Assembly: GCA_052031065.1 (NCBI GenBank)
Contig: JBPEXY010000147.1
Coordinates: 1 to 54,504 of the forward strand
Source of the DNA: JBPEXY01 sp052031065
GTDB lineage: Bacteria > Pseudomonadota > Gammaproteobacteria > Immundisolibacterales > Immundisolibacteraceae
DNA: 54,504 bases
Direction of reading: 5' to 3'
Shown: positions 41,543 to 48,527 of the stretch, one piece after another
Numbering within the stretch: the first letter of the stretch is position 1
How the letters are laid out: each line of letters opens with the position of its first letter
Translations under genes and position numbers: made by a program
The notes under the pieces: generated by a model
Told to the model about the DNA's origin: nothing
Database searches by the model: none
The model's input: only the letters and a program-made list of their open reading frames with translations

Positions 41543-42613
41543 GTGCACCATTACGCCATACTGTTCGACATTGACGGCACCCTGCTCAACTCGACCCCGG
41601 CGTTTGAGGAGATTATGGTGCGTAGCTGCCGGCGGCTTGGCTGGCCACAGCCACCGGCAGATATGATGCGCCAGTTAATGACGCATCGACGCGACCCGAT
41701 AGAAATGCTGTTTGGCGATACCGCTGATGCTGAGGAACGCCGCAACGCACTGCACCAGACCGCACAGTCACTCTGGCAGCCGCTGTTCAGTGAAATGGCG
41801 CACCCATTCGATGATGCAATTGAGGTGTTGCGCCACTTTGACCAGTCCGGTTTCCAGCTCGGCATTGTCACCGATTCAAATCATGAAGTGGTGAGTCGAG
41901 TCACCAGCCAGCCCGGCTGTCCGCAGATCGATGTAATCATCACCCGCGAAGAGTCAGGCACGCGCAAGCCCGACCCAAAACCGATGCAACTGGCTCTTGA
42001 GGGCCTTGGCCTCGACGCAGACTCGGTGATCTACGTCGGCGATAACCCGGGAGATATTGAGGCGGGAGCCGCAGTCGGCATGCCGGTGATTGGTATCACC
42101 ACCGGACCATCAACCCATGAAGACCTGCATGGTGCAGGTGCCGCAGCGGTAGTCGACTCCCTTGCAGAGCTGACCAGCCTGCTGCGCCTTAGCCCGCCGG
42201 TCATTTCCGGTTCCCTGACCCAGGGGCTGGGCGTCGCCAGTGGCTTTACCCAGGCAGCCCATATTCAGCAGTGGTTAACGCAACTACTCGGCCAGCCAAT
42301 CCACCCAGGGACTGTCAATCTCAACTGCAACGATGCAACCGCCGAAGTTGTCAGACGTCACCGCCACGACCCGGCGATGCACAAACACCTGCTCGCTGGT
42401 GCCGGCCACTATTGCGATGCTCACTTCCATCGGGTTACGTTGTCCACTGCAGACAACACCACCGCAACAGATGCCCTGCTGATGTGGCCCGAGGTCGCCG
42501 ACTATCCGGATAACAAACTGGAACTGGTCTGTAGCGTTGCGGTACGCCAGCAGTGGGGCATTGATGACGGCCATCCGTTAAAAATTCGCTACCAATGGCA
42601 TGGAACGGAGTGA
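41543..42613 (+). CDS. HAD-superfamily phosphatase fused to an archaeal-type riboflavin kinase-like (DUF120) domain
   Basis: A 356-residue two-domain protein. Residues 1-212 are a HAD phosphatase: FDIDGTLLNS with nucleophile Asp9 and acid Asp11, a helical cap, TDSN, Lys142 in GTRKPDPKP and YVGDNPGDIEAG. Residues ~220-352 resemble the CTP-dependent riboflavin kinase of archaea (RibK, DUF120): ISGSLTQGLGVASGF at the nucleotide loop, HPGTVNLNC (254-262) at the metal site, and the end YPDNKLELVCSVAVRQQWGIDDGHPLKI. That kinase makes FMN. Beside a prFMN enzyme, a role in flavin cofactor supply is an attractive inference; the phosphatase could act on a flavin or on dimethylallyl diphosphate. The start is GTG at 41543. 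Confidence 0.82.
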   Translation: MHHYAILFDIDGTLLNSTPAFEEIMVRSCRRLGWPQPPADMMRQLMTHRRDPIEMLFGDTADAEERRNALHQTAQSLWQPLFSEMAHPFDDAIEVLRHFDQSGFQLGIVTDSNHEVVSRVTSQPGCPQIDVIITREESGTRKPDPKPMQLALEGLGLDADSVIYVGDNPGDIEAGAAVGMPVIGITTGPSTHEDLHGAGAAAVVDSLAELTSLLRLSPPVISGSLTQGLGVASGFTQAAHIQQWLTQLLGQPIHPGTVNLNCNDATAEVVRRHRHDPAMHKHLLAGAGHYCDAHFHRVTLSTADNTTATDALLMWPEVADYPDNKLELVCSVAVRQQWGIDDGHPLKIRYQWHGTE

Positions 42614-43062
42614 TGAACAGCTACCCAGACTATGATGATAAAACCTTGAGCCAACTGCGCATGCATGAGTGCCAGGGCACCATCATTGGCGGGATGAAAG
42701 TAGCCCAGCTGACAGGCATGAGTGCCGAGGAATACGGCTATCAGATGATGAAACTGCAGCAGGTAGACTGGAGCCGTGCCAAATCAGCAGCAAAAATCGC
42801 CCAGGTTTTCTGGCAACACTTCCAGACTACCTACGGCTTTGGTAGCAAACTGGAAGTCAGGGAGGATAACAATACCGTCATCCTGACCATGCCGCCGCTG
42901 GAGCAATCTGCCGAATATCAGCTCAACCACTGGAGCGCAACCGCTAAAGAGCTGCAGGATATTCAGCGCGGGTACTGGCGGGCAATCACCGAACTGTGTG
43001 GTCTGCGTAGCAAGCTCAATTTCTATCCCGACCAGCATCAGGTTATTTTGTACAGAGATTGA
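42613..43062 (+). CDS. Unknown protein downstream of the HAD/riboflavin-kinase-like gene
   Basis: A soluble 149-residue protein with no signal peptide or membrane segment. I do not recognise a family. Visible traits: an N-terminal helix-rich part (LRMHECQGTIIGGMKVAQLTG), a central VFWQHFQTTYGFGSKLEV followed by strand-like NNTVILTMPP, and a C-terminal helix and strand (LCGLRSKLNFYPDQHQVILY). Its ATG overlaps the previous stop (TGATG), so it is probably translationally coupled and works with the decarboxylase group. An ATG six codons upstream, inside the HAD gene, is the alternative start and has no ribosome site. Confidence 0.75.
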   Translation: MNSYPDYDDKTLSQLRMHECQGTIIGGMKVAQLTGMSAEEYGYQMMKLQQVDWSRAKSAAKIAQVFWQHFQTTYGFGSKLEVREDNNTVILTMPPLEQSAEYQLNHWSATAKELQDIQRGYWRAITELCGLRSKLNFYPDQHQVILYRD

Positions 43063-43110
43063 GACTCCGCCAGCCTGGGCAGGCAGAGCATCAATCGAGC
43101 CATCGGTTAA

Positions 43111-43464
43111 TCAGCAGACACCGAGGTTCTTAAGCCTCTCTTTCAGGACGTCTTTTTCAACCTGGGGAGCCGGTTTCAGTGGCGGAATAGTATTGCCACC
43201 GTTAAATCCAATCGGCTCAAACTACGCTTTTACCCCGGCTATCGTTCCCGCGCAGGTCGCAGTTTCGGTAATTTTCCAGGGCAGCAGATATTCCAGCGCC
43301 AACCGGATCGGATTGAGTTGATTGGAGCGCTCTTTTGCCTCCTGCCACTGACCCTGCTCGGCGAGCTCCCGAAACTCATCAACCAGATGACGTTTGTTGC
43401 CATAAAGAATGCGGGAGACCTCTCCCCAGACCACCTACCCACCGGTCTGCAGCCAACCGAAGTC
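43111..43464 (-). pseudogene. Decayed fragment of a DapA-family gene
   Basis: On the minus strand the frame ending at the TGA (43111-43113) reads as the last ~118 codons of a DapA-family aldolase. It is clearly like the intact gene at 46580-47542: WGEVSRILYGNKRHLV against WGELSYILYGKKRHLV, ITETATCAGTIAGVKA against VKETATYATALANMKV, then FEPIGFNGGNTIPPLKPAP. Two in-frame TAG codons interrupt it: 43222-43224, where the paralogue has Trp, and 43435-43437, where it has Gln. Upstream of about 43464 similarity fades and more stops occur, and the N-terminal two-thirds is missing. It is therefore a relic, not a gene. Confidence 0.85.
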
Positions 43465-43764
43465 TGGCTGCTACCAGGGCGGACCTTTCTAGCATCGACC
43501 AATGGTTAAGATGAGAGTGGACGGCATACTCCACAGAAGTGGGTAAAATCAGTGAGAGAAGGGGGCCAGATCCAATCGAACGGTACGCGCAGTGGATCGA
43601 GTGATGCAGTGTCAAACCGTGATTGCGGAACTGAACGGGCTACTACCAAAGCAATACACGCAGCATGTAAAGAGCGCAGGGTATAGCGAAGCCTGGGCGC
43701 AAAACGGGGCAGAAGCTGACCAGTTCTGACCTGAGCCGAAGAAATCGGGTTCAAAGAAGGAAGC

Positions 43765-43789
43765 GACCCGGAGCTCAAGACCCCGGGTC
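43765..43789 (-). terminator. Hairpin after the 30-aa membrane peptide gene
   Basis: Read on the minus strand: GACCCGG, 11-nt loop, CCGGGTC, then a pyrimidine-rich GCTTCCTTCTTT. It is a perfect 7-bp stem starting 12 bp after the stop of the small ORF. The T-run is interrupted, so termination strength is uncertain. Confidence 0.45.
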
Positions 43790-43800
43790 AATACAGCCCA

Positions 43801-43893
43801 TTACTTCCGGTTGATCAGATTCGAGATGGTAAATCCGGCCGCCGAAAAGGCGAGGACAACAAGGTTAAAAATGGCAAGGGCATGTAGGGTCAT
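43801..43893 (-). CDS. 30-residue single-helix membrane peptide (unknown)
   Basis: A very short ORF coding for 30 residues: MTLHALA, a hydrophobic helix (IFNLVVLAFSAAGFTISNL), then the basic end INRK. AAAGGA lies about 9 nt upstream of the ATG. It stands alone in a 676-bp stretch with no other credible gene. A promoter candidate lies 150 bp upstream, a leader with inverted repeats follows, and a hairpin lies after the stop. The layout suggests a real small-protein unit, though the ORF is too short to prove by eye. No known family recognised. Confidence 0.5.
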   Translation of the reverse strand: MTLHALAIFNLVVLAFSAAGFTISNLINRK

Positions 43894-44041
43894 GGTCCGG
43901 TTCCTTTACTTAAATTCGCCGGGCCGGTAAGCCCGGAGAAATTAACAAGCGATTCCGTTTAGCCGGGGTAACCGTAAGCGAAATCCGATCCCACCCGGGA
44001 TCGTCACCAGTACCTCAATGCGGGCACTGTGGCTCTAACTG
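43894..44041 (-). ncRNA. Structured leader upstream of the 30-aa peptide gene
   Basis: Between the promoter candidate and the small ORF, the minus strand can form several hairpins: CCAGT paired with ACTGG, a perfect GATCCC-GGGT-GGGATC (43987-44002) and CCGGGC-TTACCG-GCCCGG near 43920. The 148-nt leader is long for such a small gene and could be a regulatory RNA or a thermosensor. I could not match it to a riboswitch class. Confidence 0.35.
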
Positions 44042-44047
44042 GGACGC

Positions 44048-44076
44048 ATTGTATCCTGTCCTTTTTAGCAATTTAA
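44048..44076 (-). promoter_or_regulatory. Sigma-70-like promoter for the small peptide unit
   Basis: Minus strand: -35 TTAAAT (44076-44071), 17-nt spacer, -10 TACAAT (44053-44048; 5 of 6 consensus). The -10 overlaps one arm of the inverted repeat CAATGCG/CGCATTG (44016-44051). The surrounding 44056-44130 is AT-rich. Confidence 0.5.
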
Positions 44077-44180
44077 TTGCCTAATTTTGTACACCTTATG
44101 TTTGTTTTTGCAAATACGCTGGATATTCTTACCGGGTTGGCCACCCTGCTCCCTCGCACCAGCTCAGCCGACCAGCTGAC

Positions 44181-44531
44181 TTAGCGACCAAAAAACTGTA
44201 CCAGGTTGCCATCAGGGTCGCGCAGGGTAAAAAAACTACCGTGTCCACCCATATCCACCGTGGCGCTGACCTCCAGCCCTTCAGCAATCAGCTGCTGGCG
44301 CTGCGCCTCAAGGTCATCTACTTCAAACACAACTACCGCCCCTTCACCGGCGGCCGGCTGCTGCGGCGCCGGCGCGGCAATCGCCACCGCCTGACCGTTG
44401 ATATCAAACTGAGTCCATTTTTCTCCGTCCTGAAACTTCACCGGCAGTTTTAACTGATCGCGATAAAACTTCAGCGAAGCCTCCATATCACTGACCACGT
44501 AGTAACTGCTGGATATTTTTTTTATCGCCAC
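44181..44531 (-). CDS. VOC-family (glyoxalase/bleomycin resistance-like) protein
   Basis: A 116-residue protein with the paired beta-alpha-beta-beta-beta modules of the vicinal oxygen chelate fold: SSYYVVSDMEASLKFYRDQL at the start, VVVFEVDDLEAQRQQLIAEG in the middle and FFTLRDPDGNLVQFFGR at the end, with the typical final Glu position changed to Gln. Members range from glyoxalases to dioxygenases and resistance proteins, so the function is open. I start at the GTG at 44531, which has CAGGAG 8 nt upstream. The frame is open 11 codons further without a ribosome site. Confidence 0.85.
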   Translation of the reverse strand: MAIKKISSSYYVVSDMEASLKFYRDQLKLPVKFQDGEKWTQFDINGQAVAIAAPAPQQPAAGEGAVVVFEVDDLEAQRQQLIAEGLEVSATVDMGGHGSFFTLRDPDGNLVQFFGR

Positions 44532-44606
44532 GGGGATACTCCTGATTACCGATAGAATAGTCATTTGCCACCATTAAGCGACTATATCAAAAACGGTTCC
44601 CGGAAC

Positions 44607-45497
44607 ATGAACATCAGCCACCGCGCTACCTCCTCGCAACGTCAGGCAATAACGGCGATCCCCAAACCGACTCGCAACCTGCTGCAACCCACCGGCGAGG
44701 CTATCCGTGATTTTGACCTGATTCGTGATGGTGACCGGATACTGGTCGGTCTCTCCGGAGGGAAAGACAGTATGGGGCTGCTACAAACCCTGATCACCCT
44801 GCGTCAACGTGCACCGATCAGTTTCGCCATCGGCACCGCTACAGTCGACCCACAGATGCCCGGCTACGATCCCGCACCCCTTGCGCAATGGACTGCGGCA
44901 CTGGACATAGAACATCACCCGGTCAGCTACTCCCTCGGGCGCTACGCGCACGGTTCGCTAAATGGCACTTCACTCTGTTCCTTCTGCTCACGCATGAGGC
45001 GTGGCAAGCTCTACGGCGTTGCCCGTGAGCAGGGCTACAATGTCATTGCCCTCGGTCACCACCTCGACGATGCTGCAGAAACCTTTTTAATGAACAGCTT
45101 TTTCGGCGGCAAGCTACGCACTATGCGTGCTGCCTACACCATCGACGATGGTGATCTACGGGTGATCAGGCCGTTGATTTACGTACGCGAACGTCACCTG
45201 CAGGCCAATGCGCAAATCAGCAACCTGCCCCTGGTCGAAGATAACTGCCCGAGTTGTGACCGCAAACCGACTCAACGCAACGCGATGAAACAGCTGCTCA
45301 ATGATCTTGAGCAGCAGCACTCCACCCTGTTTGCCAGCCTCAAAACCAGCCTGCGGCCCCTGCTGTCAGAAGAAAGCAGCGGTGAGGAGGCCTCCTGGTC
45401 CCAAAATAGCGCCGGCGACCAGTCCATTGACGGTTCCAGCGAACAGCCAATTCAGTTTATGCCTGATCCGAAACCCGCAGCCAACGCAATCAGCTGA
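44607..45497 (+). CDS. ttcA: tRNA 2-thiocytidine biosynthesis protein TtcA
   Basis: TtcA thiolates cytidine 32 of several tRNAs using ATP and an iron-sulfur cluster. The 296-residue protein has the PP-loop SGGKDS (50-55) and the two Cys pairs that hold the cluster, CSFC (124-127) and CPSC (214-217, in VEDNCPSCDRKPTQR). GHHLDDAAETFLMNSFFGGKL is the other core block. I start at the ATG at 44607; a TTG 14 codons upstream is open. The C-terminal ~40 residues (ESSGEEASWSQ and after) are a variable acidic tail. Confidence 0.94.
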   Translation: MNISHRATSSQRQAITAIPKPTRNLLQPTGEAIRDFDLIRDGDRILVGLSGGKDSMGLLQTLITLRQRAPISFAIGTATVDPQMPGYDPAPLAQWTAALDIEHHPVSYSLGRYAHGSLNGTSLCSFCSRMRRGKLYGVAREQGYNVIALGHHLDDAAETFLMNSFFGGKLRTMRAAYTIDDGDLRVIRPLIYVRERHLQANAQISNLPLVEDNCPSCDRKPTQRNAMKQLLNDLEQQHSTLFASLKTSLRPLLSEESSGEEASWSQNSAGDQSIDGSSEQPIQFMPDPKPAANAIS

Positions 45498-45512
45498 ACC
45501 GGATCTGCGCTG

Positions 45513-46430
45513 TTGATCACCGCCCTGCTTCCCAGCGGGTTGCTGGTCATCGCCGGCGTCCTCTGGCGAATTATTGAGCCGGATAAACAGCCCGCCGTGG
45601 TGTTACGGCAGCGACTCAATACGGTGGCAATCTATCTGCTGATTCCCGCACTAATCCTCAATGTCATGCTGCGCAGCCGGGTCGACACCCAGACCTGGTT
45701 GCTGCCATTGGCCGCCTGGCTGACTATCGGCTGCTGCCTGCTGGTCAACGTCTGCGCCTATCGAACATTATTTGGTAAAGCGGAAAACCGCTCCAAAGGA
45801 GCGATGATTCTTGCTGGTTCCTTTGGCAACGGGGTGGGGGTGGCAGCACCAGTAGTGATTGCCATCTACGGCATAGAGGCAGCCCGCGTACCGATCCTCT
45901 ACACCCTGCTCGGATCTCTGCCTATCACCTGGACACTAGGAGTCGCAATAGCCCTCGGCCACGGCGGCGAACAAACTGCTCCGATGTGGCGCGAGCTGCT
46001 TCGATCACCGCCACTTTGGGCAGCGCTGTTCGGGCTCGGTATAGCCCTCTATGGCCTGCCGATACCCGCCTGGGTCACCGAAACGCTGGAGATGCTGAGC
46101 CGTGCAGCTGTTCCGTTGATGCTGTTTGCCGTCGGACTCTCACTAAACCTCAAAGGCATACGACGCATCAGTGTCGCTGCACCAGCCATCATCACCAAGT
46201 CACTGATCAGCCCTCTGATCGCCTGTGGAATTGGCGTCCTACTCGGTCTACAGGGGATTACCCTCGGAGCATTGGTGATGACCGCCGCAACTGCGAGCTT
46301 TAATGTCGGTGTGGTGCTCTCAGATCGTTATGACCTGGATGTCGATCTTTACGGCATTACCGTAGCGGTGACCGCGATCCTCTACTTCACTCTGCTGCCC
46401 CTCTGGACGCTGTTGCCCGACTTTATCTGA
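45513..46430 (+). CDS. AEC-family (auxin efflux carrier-like) transporter
   Basis: A 305-residue membrane protein with about ten helices in two repeats of five, as in AEC/BASS-type secondary carriers. Typical marks: an N-terminal LLIPALILNVMLRS, LAGSFGNGVGVAAPVVIAIYG and TLLGSLPITWTLGVAIA in the first half, VPLMLFAVGLSLNL in the second, and a final TAATASFNVGVVLSDRYD. AEC proteins export or import malate, other organic acids or auxin-like compounds. The start is a TTG 15 bp after ttcA; no ATG or GTG fits the first helix. Confidence 0.88.
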   Translation: MITALLPSGLLVIAGVLWRIIEPDKQPAVVLRQRLNTVAIYLLIPALILNVMLRSRVDTQTWLLPLAAWLTIGCCLLVNVCAYRTLFGKAENRSKGAMILAGSFGNGVGVAAPVVIAIYGIEAARVPILYTLLGSLPITWTLGVAIALGHGGEQTAPMWRELLRSPPLWAALFGLGIALYGLPIPAWVTETLEMLSRAAVPLMLFAVGLSLNLKGIRRISVAAPAIITKSLISPLIACGIGVLLGLQGITLGALVMTAATASFNVGVVLSDRYDLDVDLYGITVAVTAILYFTLLPLWTLLPDFI

Positions 46431-46483
46431 CATCAGACCAGAACCAGAACCAGAATCCGTCACCAGGCTATTTCCCCCAGGCA

Positions 46484-46515
46484 GAAAAAAGCCGGCTGAA
46501 TCACTTCAGCCGGCT
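46484..46515 (-). terminator. Rho-independent terminator of the DapA-family gene
   Basis: Read on the minus strand: AGCCGGCTGAA, loop GTGA, TTCAGCCGGCT, then TTTTTC. It is a perfect 11-bp stem and T-run 65 bp after the stop of the DapA-family gene. The stem may also act on the plus-strand AEC gene, which ends 54 bp away, but that side has no T-run. Confidence 0.9.
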
Positions 46516-46579
46516 CCTACCGAGACATCGATTGTAAACCGGGTCAATGTAACCCTGACCCTGGGATTATCAGCTGGAC

Positions 46580-47542
46580 TCAGCGGACTCCCATTTCATC
46601 GAGCTTACTGTAGATCTCATCCCGCTGCTGCTGAGTCGGCTGATCCACCGGCGGCAAAATCGGGCCGGCTTTCAGACCGATCGCCTCGAACCAGACTTTC
46701 ATGTTGGCCAACGCGGTCGCATAGGTGGCGGTCTCCTTCACCACCCAGAGGAACTTGTCACCATAGTACTCACGCACATCAGCAAGCTGATCGGAAACTG
46801 CCCGCGCTTTCTCATGCTCTCCAGCAAAGGCAAGCTCCATATATTCACGTACCAGATGGCGTTTTTTGCCATAAAGAATATAGGAGAGTTCGCCCCAGCA
46901 AACCTGCCCACCCAGGCGGATATCCTCGGCGAACCAGTACTCAAGTGGCTCCATAACAATAAAGTCATCAGGCATGATCTGCCGTAGCTTCAAGGTCTCC
47001 TGGCGGTTCAGGAACCCCTGTTTGACACCGATCATGGTTTCCAGCTCAGCGAGCCGCTGCATCAGCCCAAAATCCATCACCTTGCCGGATACCGGTGTGC
47101 GATAGAGGCAGATGGCCAGATCGCTATGGTCAGTCATGTACTTGAAGTAGTTGAAAATTTCGTCGTCGGTACGTAACTGCACCACCGGATTGATCACCTC
47201 AGCACCGTTAAAGCCGAGTTTTTCAACGAAATCCATTTTTTCCAATGCCTGGTGGACACTGGGATCAAGAATTATGGTCCAGAGGTCGGTGCGGCCAGCT
47301 ACCGCGTCGGCAACAATTTCATGGTAGCGAAACCAGTCAGAGAGTTTCATATTCCAGCATTCGGCGATGAAGCCACCCATCACCAGCCCCTCAATGCCCA
47401 TATCGACAAACTGATCGATATTGTCACGGATACCGGCTTCATCCATTTTGAAGTCTGCGGTCATTGGCGTAAGCGGGCACATGTACCAGTTCTTGACGTT
47501 ATCCAGCGCCCACTGTTTGGTTTCGCTACGGGTGAAATCCAT
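46580..47542 (-). CDS. DapA-family (dihydrodipicolinate synthase/N-acetylneuraminate lyase-like) aldolase or hydratase
   Basis: A 320-residue TIM-barrel protein of the Schiff-base class I aldolase superfamily. The catalytic lysine is probably Lys174 in MIGVKQGFL and the tyrosine Tyr147 in CLYRTPVSG. The usual GTTGE motif reads GGFIAECW, so it is not a standard DapA. The C-terminal AVSDQLADVREYYGDKF and LKAGPILPPVDQPT are of the longer, catabolic kind, as in hydratase-aldolases of aromatic degradation. The true substrate is unknown. I start at the ATG at 47542, with CAGGAG 10 nt upstream. A decayed paralogue lies 3 kb away on the same strand. The DUF779 and aldehyde dehydrogenase genes are on the same strand further upstream. 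Confidence 0.86.
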   Translation of the reverse strand: MDFTRSETKQWALDNVKNWYMCPLTPMTADFKMDEAGIRDNIDQFVDMGIEGLVMGGFIAECWNMKLSDWFRYHEIVADAVAGRTDLWTIILDPSVHQALEKMDFVEKLGFNGAEVINPVVQLRTDDEIFNYFKYMTDHSDLAICLYRTPVSGKVMDFGLMQRLAELETMIGVKQGFLNRQETLKLRQIMPDDFIVMEPLEYWFAEDIRLGGQVCWGELSYILYGKKRHLVREYMELAFAGEHEKARAVSDQLADVREYYGDKFLWVVKETATYATALANMKVWFEAIGLKAGPILPPVDQPTQQQRDEIYSKLDEMGVR

Positions 47543-47708
47543 TACGGCTGATCTCCTGAAATTGACGGTGGCGAACCACCAAACGGCGAAAAAAACACAG
47601 TCTACTATAAAGGGCCTCTTCAACCAGCCGACAGTAGTATCGATACTCAGTGCAGTCCGTAACTGCGCGCGGACTCGGCACATTTTTCGTGGCTTAAAGG
47701 TACCCGGT

Positions 47709-48062
47709 ATGATGGAGAACCTCCCTAACGGAGTAGATCACCCAACGTTCAAGGAAATGGTGGAAATCATGGAAGAGGAGTTTGCTCCGCTCCTTCAGAC
47801 CTATCTCGATGACACACCCGCGCTGCTGACACAGATCCGCTCGGCAACCTCATCCACTCCCGCTGACTTTGAAGCCCTGGCTGCAGCCGCCCATCAGCTG
47901 AAATCGACTAGCGGCAGTTTGGGTTTCACTGAGCTGGAAGGATTGGCCAGGACACTGGAACGGACCGCACAGAGCGCTGACGAAGCCGCCGTCAACCCGC
48001 TACTGGAGCGGGCTGAAGACTGTTTTAAGCAGTTGACGCCTTTTTTGCAGGGTTACCTGTAA
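47709..48062 (+). CDS. Stand-alone histidine phosphotransfer (Hpt) domain protein
   Basis: A 117-residue four-helix Hpt protein. The phosphorylated residue is His62 in AAAHQLKSTSGSLGFTELEGLARTLE, the standard HxLKSxSxxLG motif. Hpt proteins relay phosphate between a hybrid sensor kinase and a response regulator; no kinase or regulator lies in this window, so it is an orphan. The start at the first of two ATGs (47709) has AAAGG 8 nt upstream. It is divergent from the DapA-family gene. Confidence 0.9.
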   Translation: MMENLPNGVDHPTFKEMVEIMEEEFAPLLQTYLDDTPALLTQIRSATSSTPADFEALAAAAHQLKSTSGSLGFTELEGLARTLERTAQSADEAAVNPLLERAEDCFKQLTPFLQGYL

Positions 48063-48102
48063 CACTCACGATCACCACACAGCAGAAGCATTGTTGAGCC
48101 GG

Positions 48103-48492
48103 TCAGGGCGGAGGCTCATAGCCGGTCAACTCAGCGCCAGTAGCCGAGCGGGTGTGAAAACGGACACCCCGTGGCCCTTCGAGAGAAAACATTCCGCCAC
48201 GACCCTTAACCACATCAATGAGTAACGGGGCACGCCCCCACGCCTGGTATTGATGACGATCTATATAGAACGGCTGTCCACCGAGTTCACCGATACAGAG
48301 ATCGCGTTCACCCAACTGCAACTCACCGCGCGGGTAACACATGGGAGAACTGCCGTCACAGCATCCACCCGACTGGTGAAACATCAGCTCGCCATGCTCC
48401 TCAACCAGACTGGCCACAAGCCGCAACGCTGCGGCGGTTGCGGTCACTCCACTCGCCAGGACGGCGTCGGCCGAATGCTGACCCCGACTCAC
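48103..48492 (-). CDS. DUF779 protein paired with aldehyde dehydrogenase
   Basis: A 129-residue soluble protein of DUF779. The conserved GGCCDGSSPMCYPRGE (several Cys) and the following GERDLCIGELGGQPFYID are clear; the Cys pattern could bind metal or a cluster. DUF779 genes usually lie next to AcoD/ExaC-type aldehyde dehydrogenases, as here, 35 bp downstream of one. The role is not known; an assisting or regulatory role for the dehydrogenase is a guess from context. The GTG at 48492 is used as start although its ribosome site is poor. Confidence 0.85.
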   Translation of the reverse strand: MSRGQHSADAVLASGVTATAAALRLVASLVEEHGELMFHQSGGCCDGSSPMCYPRGELQLGERDLCIGELGGQPFYIDRHQYQAWGRAPLLIDVVKGRGGMFSLEGPRGVRFHTRSATGAELTGYEPPP

Positions 48493-48527
48493 AACTGCAA
48501 CACCGGTGTTTCGATACCCATCCCGAA

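Noticed and set aside
43604..43729. 41-codon plus-strand ORF starting MQCQTVIAEL
   Set aside because: It looks protein-like but has no ribosome site and no recognised relative. The preceding frame ends just at its ATG, so it may be a frameshifted remnant; too weak to call.
43506..43778. 90-codon open frame on the minus strand
   Set aside because: The translation shows no family trait or ribosome site and it has odd composition. The stretch reads as non-coding, perhaps with remnants of older genes.
43894..44041. Cyclic-di-GMP riboswitch in the leader of the 30-aa gene
   Set aside because: The core sequence elements of that class are not present; only generic hairpins are seen.
46439..46458. 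Short CCAGAA tandem repeat
   Set aside because: Only about three imperfect units between genes; no sign of a longer array.
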